Source: Rozella allomycis CSF55 (lineage: Eukaryota > Rozellomycota). From it: a stretch of 64,000 nucleotides of DNA. The stretch covers positions 100,353 to 164,352 of the forward strand of contig KE561209.1 of the NCBI GenBank assembly GCA_000442015.1, in the 5' to 3' direction. Of this stretch, positions 56,192-64,000 are shown piece by piece; position 1 is the first letter of the stretch; every line of letters begins with the position of its first letter. The position numbers were made by a program, and so were the translations under genes. Under the pieces are notes generated by a model. That model was not told where the DNA came from. It saw only the letters and a list, made by a program, of their open reading frames with translations, and did no database searches.

Positions 56192-57649
56192 ATGCGCACC
56201 AGAAGTAAATTCCATTCTACAAAATATTCAGGATCAATACTACCATCAGTATCAACAGAAACACAGGATCTAGCTGCTAAAGATGAAGCCATTTCATCTC
56301 CCAGAAAGAAACAAAAAAGAACCCCAAAAATTGATAAACCCGATCACCATAAAAACATGGCTATTGTAGAAAAGATTAACCAAGATCAAGAAAACATAAA
56401 CCCAAACATCTCACGCGAAGCATTGGACAAGCTGGCTGATGCAAAGTCTATTTTCAGGCGCTCAGCCGACAACACCATAGATTTCTATGTCGGCCGCCAG
56501 AAAGAACGAGATACCATACAAGAGTTTATAAACAACATTCAGAGCAAAAACAAAAATGGATCGCTGTACATTGCTGGGTGTCCCGGTTGCGGAAAGACAG
56601 CATTGATGGCACAAATCTTGGAAAAATCAGTAAGAAAATGCATCAAATGGTTAATAGAAAATTGTACATACTTTTTTAAATTGCATGACTGTGGAAGAAC
56701 CTAGACAGATATTTTCAAAATTGGTCGCTAAAGTTTTTGGTAAAGAAACTACGCTCAAGGATTCTTTTGAATGCTTTAAAAGCAATATTGATGCTTCAAA
56801 GAAACCAATGTAATTGTTTTTGTGTTTATTAATAGATTATTGGTGCTGGATGAAATCGATCAATTGTTAACAGCCAATGGTGACATTTTGTACAAGTTAT
56901 TTGAAATACCTTTTAGCAGCAACAATAAGATATCCATTATCGGGATTGCAAATTCTTTGGACCTTACAGATAGATTTTTACCAAGATTAAAGTTAAAGGG
57001 CCTGGAACCAAAAATACTTCATTTTCAATCCTACAAAATTAATGAGATTTCCGATATCTTGAAAAAAAGATTAGAATTTGTTAAAGATCGGATTAAAGTG
57101 CAGGATATCGCTTTGGAACTTTGTAGTCGCAAAGTTGTTGCGATTGGCGATGTTCGGAAGGGTTTAGATTTTATATTACAAGTATGAAATAACATGAAAG
57201 CTTAATAGGCTATTGAAAAGGCTGAAATAAAAGGAAAGGAGAGTGTGGAAGTTACTGTGGCACACATGGTCCAAGTGCTGAATAATTCAATTCAACCGAA
57301 TTCAAGCGTGTTCAAGATTAAATCTCTAAATATCCAGTGCAAGTGTGTTCTTGTAGCTTTTTATAGACTACAGAATAAACATATCACTGTTGAAAACGTA
57401 ATTAACTTTCAATTCATTCTTTAGGTTTTAAAAGAATACGAAATAGTTTGTAAACAAATTGGAACAAGTGGTCTCTCTCGATCAGAATTCTTGGATATAT
57501 GTTCAACACTTGAAACTACTGGAATTTGGTCGTTTCAAACTAAAGGCTCGCAGTTCCAAAAGAGAATCCAATTGCATGTGTCAACCGATGATATCAAAGT
57601 TGCCTGTCAAAAAGAAAAAATATTAGAAAGTTTATTTCTGAATGAATAA
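56192..57649 (+). CDS. CDC6: CDC6-type replication licensing AAA+ ATPase
   Basis: Works with ORC to load MCM2-7 at origins. Seen: basic, Ser/Pro-containing N-terminus (SSPRKKQKRTPK, possible CDK sites), DFYVGRQKERDTIQEFI, Walker A GSLYIAGCPGCGKTALM, Walker B RLLVLDEIDQLL, sensor-1 IIGIANSLDLTDRFLPRLKL, sensor-2 GDVRKGLDFI, and a winged-helix end VCKQIGTSGLSRSEFLDICS then LETTGIWSF. ORC1 is the alternative, but no BAH domain is present and the size (about 440 residues) is that of CDC6. Four or five introns of 26-60 nt. It lies back to back with ORC3. Confidence 0.9.
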
Positions 57650-57713
57650 AATGTATAGAATATTAATCGCCTTTTTGTTTTTGCCAATTCAAATCATGTA
57701 ACACTTTATAAAT

Positions 57714-58130
57714 CTAAACAGAAATTTTTGGAACTTTGCCTCGAGAGTACATTAAACTTGCCCTTTTTCTTCGCTCTTCCTAATCATCAACCATTAATTG
57801 AATTATTACCATTTCCTTAATTCTCTCATCAAAATCAATCGACTTGTCGAATTGAATATACCTTATCCATGGTCCTTGAATAACCATTGATTCATAAACT
57901 TTTTCCTCCCAGTCAACATCATTGACTTTTTTAATCCAAGTAGCATTTTCAACAACCATTCTGACTATACATTAAATATTGCTTTACGTCTGAGATTTGT
58001 CAATAAACACCAAAGTTCCGTAAACTATTTGTTCTCTGTTTAGCTCTACATACACTTTTTCACCCAAAATACTCGAAAAGAGATATGTCAAGTTTTTGGC
58101 TTGGAAAGACAGTTCCAACTTTGTCGCCAT
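57714..58130 (-). CDS. LSm10-like Sm-domain protein
   Basis: Small RNA-binding Sm-fold protein, about 115 residues. Sm1: YLFSSILGEKVYVELNREQI then VYGTLVFID; Sm2: YESMVIQGPWIRYIQFDKSI (LSm10: DLFVTGRNVRYVHIPDDV). LSm10 belongs to the U7 snRNP ring used for histone mRNA 3' ends in animals; Sm proteins proper have IRGxxI/VRY, so a divergent Sm/LSm is the alternative. Introns of 27 and 30 nt (one inside the Sm1-Sm2 link). Start at 58130 lies 15 bp from the start of SLC25A38. Confidence 0.7.
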
Positions 58131-58145
58131 TTTGTAAAATTCACA

Positions 58146-59161
58146 ATGAAGGACCATTTTATTGCAGGCGGTACTTCTGCTTTTATAACTTGTTTATCAT
58201 TGCAACCATTAGATGTATATAAAACCAGACTGCAAGAGATTCCCACAAATATTAAAATATCGTAAAGAATTCGTGTATAATCAATAGGCATCTTCAATTT
58301 ATCAAATCTATTATAAGGAAAGAAGGAGTTGGAGTATTTTGGAGAGGGACGGTGCCAACGTTCATAAGGAATGTACCGGGAGTGTCATGCTACTTTGGAT
58401 TGATACATCAAATTACATCAAATATTCTTCGGAAGGCTCAAAACGGATATGTACCACAATCATTGGTGACAAATGTTACGGGAAAGCAAAACCAATTTGA
58501 ATTGACAACTCTCGGCAACGCGCTTGTTGGTAGCGTTGCAAGATGCATTGCTGGCCTCGTCTTTATGCCAGTAACAATTCTTAAAGTAAAATACGAAGTA
58601 TGATTTTGCGAAAGTTATTTTAGAGTGAATCCTTTGAGATAAAGCCAATGTCAAAAATAATTCGAGACATTCATCAAAAGTATGGAGTTAAAGGTAATCT
58701 TTAGTTTTTTTTAGTTTTCAGGATTCTTTCGAGGGTTTGCAGTGACAATGTTTCGTGATGCCCCTTTTGCCGGATTGTATTATTCCAGTTATCAACAATT
58801 CAAAAAGACGATGACTTGCACTACCCTGCCCATATTTATCCAAAACACTTCCAGTGGTAATTAGTCATTCATTTTCTAATGAGCAATCATTGCAGCTTTT
58901 GTGGCGACAATAATAACACAACCATTCGACATTGTAAAAACTAGACTTCAGTTATACCCCGATCGATATAAGTCTTCTTATTCTACTTTTAAATCGATAA
59001 TAACAGTAATTAAGATGATAATGAATTAATTGTAGCAAAATGGGGTAAGGGGTCTTTTTAGAGGCGCGGGCCCGAGAATACTGCGAAAAACATTATCGAC
59101 CTCTATGACTTGGATTTTTTACGAACATATTTTAGCTTTGAGTAGACAAATAAATAGATAG
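58146..59161 (+). CDS. HEM25: Mitochondrial glycine carrier (SLC25A38/Hem25)
   Basis: Inner-membrane carrier that imports glycine for haem synthesis. Three carrier repeats, each with a P-x-D/E-x2-K-x-R-type motif: QPLDVYKTRLQ, MPVTILKVKYE, QPFDIVKTRLQ. Subfamily blocks: FWRGTVPTFIRNVPGVSCYF, GSVARCIAGLVFMPVTILKV, GVKGFFRGFAVTMFRDAPFA then GLYYSSYQ, and LRKTLSTSMTWIFYEHI, all as in SLC25A38. About five short introns. In repeat 2 the motif has Thr in place of Asp (PVTILKVKYE; family PITVIKTRYE). Confidence 0.88.
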
Positions 59162-59188
59162 ACTTGTTGATGATAAATTTGTGATCAT

Positions 59189-59455
59189 ATGTATTTGGAA
59201 AGTATTTGTCCCTATTGCCGCTCCGAACTTGAAGTTTTTCATTTGAACCATGATAAGTGCATAGTTATGTGTCCAAATATATCTGTAAATACGTATGTAT
59301 ATGAATAGCAGTGTCAATTTCCCTTAAACGAGCGCTTTTTGAAGCTCTTGGTATTCCAAAGTGTGGAGTTAAACAATCTCGGGGAATTAATTAGTACAGC
59401 CTACTCAAATTGGTATTATGCAGACAAAGCATACCATTCGAATCGCAATAAATAA
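59189..59455 (+). CDS. Small zinc-ribbon-like protein, two exons
   Basis: Exon 1 MYLESICPYCRSELEVFHLN then HDKCIVMCPN; a 24-nt intron (gtaaatacgtatgtatatgaatag); exon 2 QCQFPLNERFLKLLVFQSVE then a helical tail and a stop at 59453-59455. About 81 residues. Cys pattern C-x2-C ... C-x3-C-x5-C with CPNxxxCQFPL resembles the small zinc motif at the N-terminus of USPL1 and similar proteins (CxxxxCxxPLG). The gene was found only after removing the intron. Its stop is 5 bp from the next (convergent) stop. Confidence 0.55.
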
Positions 59456-59460
59456 GGGCT

Positions 59461-59751
59461 TTATTTTCCTCCTTTGTATCCATACTTCGACGTACTCCAT
59501 TTTCCTTTTCCTTTTACTTCAGGTGCACATTTCTGAATAACGGAAGAGTATGATTTAAAACTACAGCTGGTTTGTGTTCTTGGGTCTGGGTTTTGAGAAT
59601 AACATCCTTGGTGGTAAAAGAATCTCATTTTACGCCCATCCCGAACCACAACGTTTTCGCCCTTGTGAATAATTTGCTTACATTCTCTGCAAGAATGTCC
59701 CATTCTATTTGCTGATCCGGTAGATATAGTCCAATACGAATTATTAGACAT
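59461..59751 (-). CDS. Small PARP-type zinc-finger-like protein
   Basis: Single exon, 96 residues. Central motif SCRECKQIIHKGENVVVRDG then RKMRFFYHQGCYSQNPDPRT has C-x2-C and a later H-x3-C, as in PARP-type or LIM-like fingers (CxxC...KGE...WxHxxC). The tail is Lys/Gly-rich (VKGKGKWSTSKYGYKGGK). Conserved small proteins of this type occur in many protists; exact role unknown. DNA or protein binding is likely. Confidence 0.6.
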   Translation of the reverse strand: MSNNSYWTISTGSANRMGHSCRECKQIIHKGENVVVRDGRKMRFFYHQGCYSQNPDPRTQTSCSFKSYSSVIQKCAPEVKGKGKWSTSKYGYKGGK

Positions 59752-59920
59752 TTATATTAGGTTGTTAAGTTGTAGTGGCCAAAAATAGACCAGCCCTTAA
59801 AGCTAAACACGCCACTATTGGAATTCGGACCAATCTTTTTGTAATGCAAGAAGCATTCATTATCAATCAAATTATAACATCCAAAAATATAATCAATTAA
59901 TATAATGATTTTTTTATTAA

Positions 59921-60475
59921 TTAAACATGAACAATGTCTGTGAGACCAATGAATCTTTGCGGATCGGAAGAATAAATGGTGGAAGAACCAGGCATATTGT
60001 AAATGGGGAGGTTCGGTCCGTTAAAACCAGAACCATTGCCACCTACGATTGTCACATCAGCACAATTCATGTAGTATTCTGGTTGTCCTGATAACACTGG
60101 AACCCATGACCATGCGAAAACAGCATTTCCCGATGGAGCATTTTGAGGAATCATGACTTGATAATTATGATTGATAGGGCATGACTTGTCAGTAGACGAA
60201 ATGACCTTGAAAGTATGACCTCCATCGTAGGAGAGGGAAAATAAGCAACCGCCACCACCGTGGGGAGCACCTCCAGATATGACGACTTCAATTAGTGAGC
60301 CAGCTGTAAGGGTTGTTGTCGAGCCTCCTGCGTGTCTTCCCTGGCAAAGTTCTTTGGCGGGTGAATTATCTGTGCCTTGACGAGGGACGGGGACAGTCAT
60401 GAGCATATGAGAAGTGGCAAGAGATAAGCATGCAAGTGAAACCAAGGAGGAAGTGAACAATTTGGAGAAAATCAT
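59921..60475 (-). CDS. Secreted AA11-like lytic polysaccharide monooxygenase
   Basis: Single exon, 184 residues. A signal peptide MIFSKLFTSSLVSLACLSLA-TS is followed by HMLMTVPVPR, so cleavage would leave the N-terminal His that forms the copper brace of LPMOs. Then GGAPHGGGGCLFSLSYDGGH (second His candidate), SYDGGHTFKVI, SCPINHNYQVMIPQNAPSGN, AVFAWSWVPVLSGQPEYYMN and CADVTIVGG, the pattern of fungal chitin-active AA11 and related secreted proteins. Cleaving chitin would suit a parasite that enters chitin-walled hosts (inference). Copper ligands beyond His1 are not certain. Confidence 0.75.
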   Translation of the reverse strand: MIFSKLFTSSLVSLACLSLATSHMLMTVPVPRQGTDNSPAKELCQGRHAGGSTTTLTAGSLIEVVISGGAPHGGGGCLFSLSYDGGHTFKVISSTDKSCPINHNYQVMIPQNAPSGNAVFAWSWVPVLSGQPEYYMNCADVTIVGGNGSGFNGPNLPIYNMPGSSTIYSSDPQRFIGLTDIVHV

Positions 60476-60603
60476 TTTACAGGGGTCTGAGTGCGATCGA
60501 GTGGCTTATATACCCCGCTTGACCCTGTGAACCTGAGCGATAAGGGCAAAGAAATGCTATCGATAAGTCATGCATAGCGCATTCTTTCTATCCTTGGAAA
60601 CCC

Positions 60604-61238
60604 ATGGCGTTGGCATCACGTAATGAAAATGTTTTGATCATAAATTGCACGCCTCTTAACGGCTCTTTCCTAGAGAGAAGGTCAATCTCACTGCAGGAAA
60701 ATGACTCTATTTTAGTTGGGCGATTTTCTGAAGGTAATAATGTAAAGGAGAAAATTGACTCTCTTTTGTTTGCCTCGCCTGTAGTCAGCCGCAACCATGC
60801 AATTGTAAAGAATGCTAAAGGAAAGGTATGCATATAATAATGAATTAAAACTTGATTGTCTTAATGGATACGAATAGTTCAGGAGGAACATTTGTTAATG
60901 GAAAAAGGATTAATGCAAATGAAGAAGTTGAGATCAATGATGGGGAAAAGATTCAATTTGGAACTACTCATAAGACGCCTAATGGAAGTAATTTTCTTGA
61001 AGATTCTATTAGTAGTTGTAATACCGAGTATTCAATTGCAAATAAAGATACAGAATCCATACCAAGAAGAAGCGTACAAGTAATCAATTTAAAATATTTA
61101 ACCTTTAGTGACATCAGCAAAGATCCTGTGGTTCAAGCTGCTGTCGAGAATGAGTTCAACAATATCTGGAATACTTTGAGCATGTCCATTCCAGATCCCA
61201 TTGAATTATTGAGCAAATATAAACTGAAAAACGTGTAA
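60604..61238 (+). CDS. FHA-domain protein
   Basis: Phosphothreonine-binding FHA domain near the N-terminus: ISLQENDSILVGRFSEGN, FASPVVSRNHAIVKNAKGK, then MDTNSSGGTFVNGKRINAN and EVEINDGEKIQFG (core motifs GR, SRNHA, NxxGTFVNG). Between KGK and the next strand a 29-nt segment must be removed; it begins gtatgc but ends acttg, not AG. A C-terminal helical segment (DPVVQAAVENEFNNIWNTLS) follows. FHA proteins act in DNA-damage and cell-cycle signalling; the size (about 200 residues) gives no closer match. Confidence 0.75.
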
Positions 61239-61314
61239 TATTTTTGAATAAACTCTCGCTTTCAAATTTAAGTCTAGTTAGCAAACAAGCCACCAACTTT
61301 CCAGGGTGGAAAAA

Positions 61315-62483
61315 ATGGCTGAAATTAATCTTATTCGTAATAACGATGCCTTTTATCGTTATAAAATGCCTAGACTCCAAGCCAAAGTTGAAGGTAGAGG
61401 AAACGGTATTAAAACTGTAATTCTCAACATGGCTGAAATCGCAAAAGCCGTTTACAGACCACCTTCATGTATGATAATCATTTTAATATTATGAAGATAT
61501 TACTAAGTTTTTTGGTGATGTTTTGGGAACGCAATCTAAGATAGATGACAAGAATAACCGTTACGTTGTTAATGGAAAACATGAAACAATCAAACTGCAA
61601 GATCTTGTTTATGATTTTATTGAAAAATTTGTTCTCTGTCAATCAGGTTCTTGTAACAATCCTGAAACTGAAATTGTAATCCATCTTAGTTTATGAAAAC
61701 AGATTATCCAAGGATCTGGAAAGAACAAGACTGCTGTAAGAAAATGTGCTGCGTGTGGTTATACAACACCTTTTGATCCTGTTAATAAATTGACAAACTA
61801 TATTATTAAGAATCCACCATCGCCAGCAATCGTTCCAGCAACTACAGGGGCAACAAAGCAACATGCTGATGCTGAAGAAGGGGAACAAGAAGAACACGAG
61901 CAAGTTGTACCAGAGCCCGAAGAACAAGAATTAGATGTTGAAGTTGAATTGAAGGAAGAGAAGAAACAATTATATGCATTTGGAGAGGAAATCGCTGCTC
62001 ATCCTGAATGGTCAGCAGAAGAAATTAAGAGAATGGCTGCAGAAAGGGACATTGAAGAGCATAGAATTATTATTGTAGTAATGGAAAACTGTTTTACAGA
62101 AAATATTTTGGCAGAAATTCCAAAGAAGATTGACTTTCTAAGAGAAGTAATTTTAAGTAATATTAGAAAATAGTTTTTGAAAAGGCCAAGTTGCCAAAGA
62201 GGGTTAATTGGAGGTGTTGAACGCTTTGTAGGTATTCGCTATCCGGAATTACTTTCTAAAACTGCTTTAATTTTAAAGACTTTGTATGATGAAGATCTTT
62301 TACAAGAAGAACCTGTTTTGGAGTGGGCTAAAAGATTGAATAAGAAATATGTAAGCAAAGATACTTGCAGAGCTGTCCACAAAGCAGCCAAACAGTTTGT
62401 GAGGTGGCTTCAGTAATGTTTTTCATTGATTTAAATTTAGAAATGCTGATGAAGAATCTGAAGAGGAAGAATCAGATGAATAA
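61315..62483 (+). CDS. TIF5: Translation initiation factor eIF5
   Basis: GTPase activator for eIF2 during start-codon selection. Seen: [54 protein letters not shown] (over a 27-nt intron), C4 zinc ribbon [16 protein letters not shown] ... [24 protein letters not shown], an acidic linker ([10 protein letters not shown]), and a C-terminal W2/HEAT domain [28 protein letters not shown]-like [19 protein letters not shown], ending in the acidic [10 protein letters not shown]. Introns of 27-28 nt, all in frame. Secure call. Confidence 0.93.
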
Positions 62484-62534
62484 AGAATAAATTCTGGTAG
62501 CAAACATAACTCATTTTATTAATTAAAATATTTG

Positions 62535-63825
62535 TTAGAAATAGACGTTATTGTTATTTTCCAACCTTTGGATTTTAAATCCAGTGAAAGATTTCTTGGC
62601 TGAGATTGATTTTTGATATCCATTGAATAGCAACAAGTTTGGTGATCCATCCCCAAGTTTAGTCAATTTGTCTTTTGTTGCCAATGAAACTATCTTTTCT
62701 TTGCTTTCAGCTGGGGTCATATCCTTCTCCGAGAGAATCAAAGCTAAAACACCAGCAGCGTGTGGACTAGCCATTGAAGTACCACTAATTGTTTTAGAGT
62801 CAGTATTTGAATCTTTCCATCCAGCAGTAATGTTCAATCCAGGAGCAAATAATGTAACACATTCACCAAAGTTTGAAAAGAAAGCGCGTTCATCATTAAT
62901 GTTGCTAGCTCCAGTGGAAACAACACCATTAGCAGACGCAGGTGAATATTGGCAGGCGTCTTTATTATCATTTCCTGCAGCTACTGCAACATGCACACCT
63001 TTCTTAACAGCCAATTCAACAACAAAATTGATAATGAATGATTTTGGACCACCAAGAGACATGTTAATAACCGAAGGTCTTTTGGTTGTCTCTTTTTGTT
63101 TGGCTACCCAATCGATTCCCTTTTAAAAGTAATGAAGGGGAATTACCTTGAGAACATCAAACAAGTTACCAGAGCCATTGTCTTTCAACACCTTAACCGC
63201 GATGATCTTGGCTTGCTTAGCAACTCCATATTTGTTTCCAGCAATAGTAGTGGCAACATGCTACTTCACAGAAACGCAACACTCTTACTGTTCCATGGCC
63301 TTGCCCGTCAGCGTCTTTGTCTCCTTTTGGAACTGTTATTCCCCAAACTGCACGTCCATCAAAATCTTCGTGTTCAATTCTAACACCTTTTCTTCATACT
63401 GAATTTATCGTACCAGTATCAACGACATAGACGTCAACACCTTGACCAGCGGCCTTTTCATTATAGAAATAGGGAGTATTCAAAGTAAAAGCATTTCTTG
63501 AGGAAATTCGAGGAAGTCCCCAAGAAGGTGGCGATGATTGCACGTCCATTATGCTATACTCCTTATTTGCCTCAATTGCGAGAATATCGTCAGAGTTGGT
63601 GAGAATGGAAAGTACATTGGGGTCCATCTTTGCTGCATATCCATTAAATGACTCGTATATGTGTATGATTCCGTTATCTTCAGTTCTCTGGCTAGCAGCA
63701 AATTCTTGGCGCAATGAATACAAGTGCTCGTCGACATTAACACCATCCCTTAGAAGCACAATATATCCTGGGTCAACGGCAAGAACACTAGCCGCTATTG
63801 CAAGAGTTAATGAAAGCAGTCTCAT
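62535..63825 (-). CDS. Secreted subtilisin-like serine protease (S8, proteinase K type)
   Basis: Start set at 63825, where [16 protein letters not shown] is a clean signal peptide (the frame upstream has no signal). Then an I9 propeptide ([33 protein letters not shown]), and the catalytic domain: Asp in VDVYVVDTG, His in [19 protein letters not shown], oxyanion Asn in [20 protein letters not shown], Ser in [17 protein letters not shown]. Three introns of 27-28 nt. The motif after the catalytic His is HVATTIAG where HCAGTIAG is usual. Likely an extracellular or vacuolar protease; a role in host penetration is possible. Confidence 0.9.
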
Positions 63826-64000
63826 TAGCAATTTCAGGGGTGTGATAACCCATCTTGGGAAATTAATTAGCTTTTTTGAGAAAAATCTGAAATGATTTTT
63901 TATGTCAGAGCTTTCAATAGATGCAGTCTCATTCCAAGTCAAAGAAGATACTTGTTCTCTTTGAAAAAGCCAATTAGTTCCTTTATTACCAGAACTAGGC
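63826..64000. other. Upstream region of the subtilase
   Basis: 175 bp to the window edge; promoter and 5' untranslated region of the protease. No further gene can be supported. Confidence 0.5.

Overview
The window looks like nuclear DNA of a very compact, AT-rich early-diverging fungus, most likely a Cryptomycota / Rozella-like endoparasite. This placement is inference. It rests on (a) dozens of GT-AG introns of only about 24-33 nt, (b) a Crinkler-type effector with a P-loop ATPase, (c) fungal genes such as EPL1, an importin-beta of the Kap95 type, a YGR210C-type GTPase and an AA11-like LPMO, and (d) genes lost from yeasts but kept in animals and basal fungi (DNA-PKcs, PIEZO, DCAF12, CEP44, AIF). 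No tRNA, rRNA or CRISPR was recognised.

Layout. 1-4.25 kb: N-terminal part of DNA-PKcs (minus). 4.7-7.5 kb: a Crinkler-like ATPase/nuclease effector broken by an assembly join. 7.5-10.9 kb: the accessory, repeat-rich part, with 10 single Ns, a short retroposon with 15-bp target duplications, a TPR-gene relic, a MITE with about 85-bp inverted ends, an orphan RING gene and an LTR fragment. 10.9-22.8 kb: dense housekeeping genes: carboxylesterase, YGR210C-type GTPase, an unknown gene, a GATA factor, EPL1 (NuA4), ATG4 with a long extra N-terminus, and the C-terminal half of ORC3. 22.8-25.7 kb: hexokinase and an MBOAT acyltransferase. 25.9-26.5 kb: an intact-ended solo LTR. 26.5-46.8 kb: mitochondrial L17, Arc1/AIMP1, RPP1, D-2-hydroxyglutarate dehydrogenase, a CCR4-like nuclease, syntaxin, a coiled-coil protein, AIF, importin-beta, CEP44, NIPA, GDT1, PIG-C, DCAF12, and an RGS-FSP1 fusion. 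47.1-54 kb: PIEZO. 54.3-55.1 kb: a second LTR copy. 55.1-64 kb: N-terminal half of ORC3, CDC6, LSm10-like, SLC25A38/Hem25, two small zinc proteins, AA11-like LPMO, an FHA protein, eIF5 and a secreted subtilase.

The main points for a second look are these. ORC3 is cut into two halves 32 kb apart, each ending at an N, so 22787-55111 is probably a misplaced block. An RGS domain is spliced in frame to an FSP1/AIFM2-like oxidoreductase (45054-46837), an architecture I do not know from any described protein. Several head-to-head gene pairs have 15-45 bp between start codons (LSm10/SLC25A38, esterase/GTPase, ORC3/CDC6, GDT1/PIG-C), so promoters must overlap 5' ends. DNA-PKcs and PIEZO are also of interest in a fungal setting. 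Family calls are from recognised motifs and remembered homologues; no search was run.
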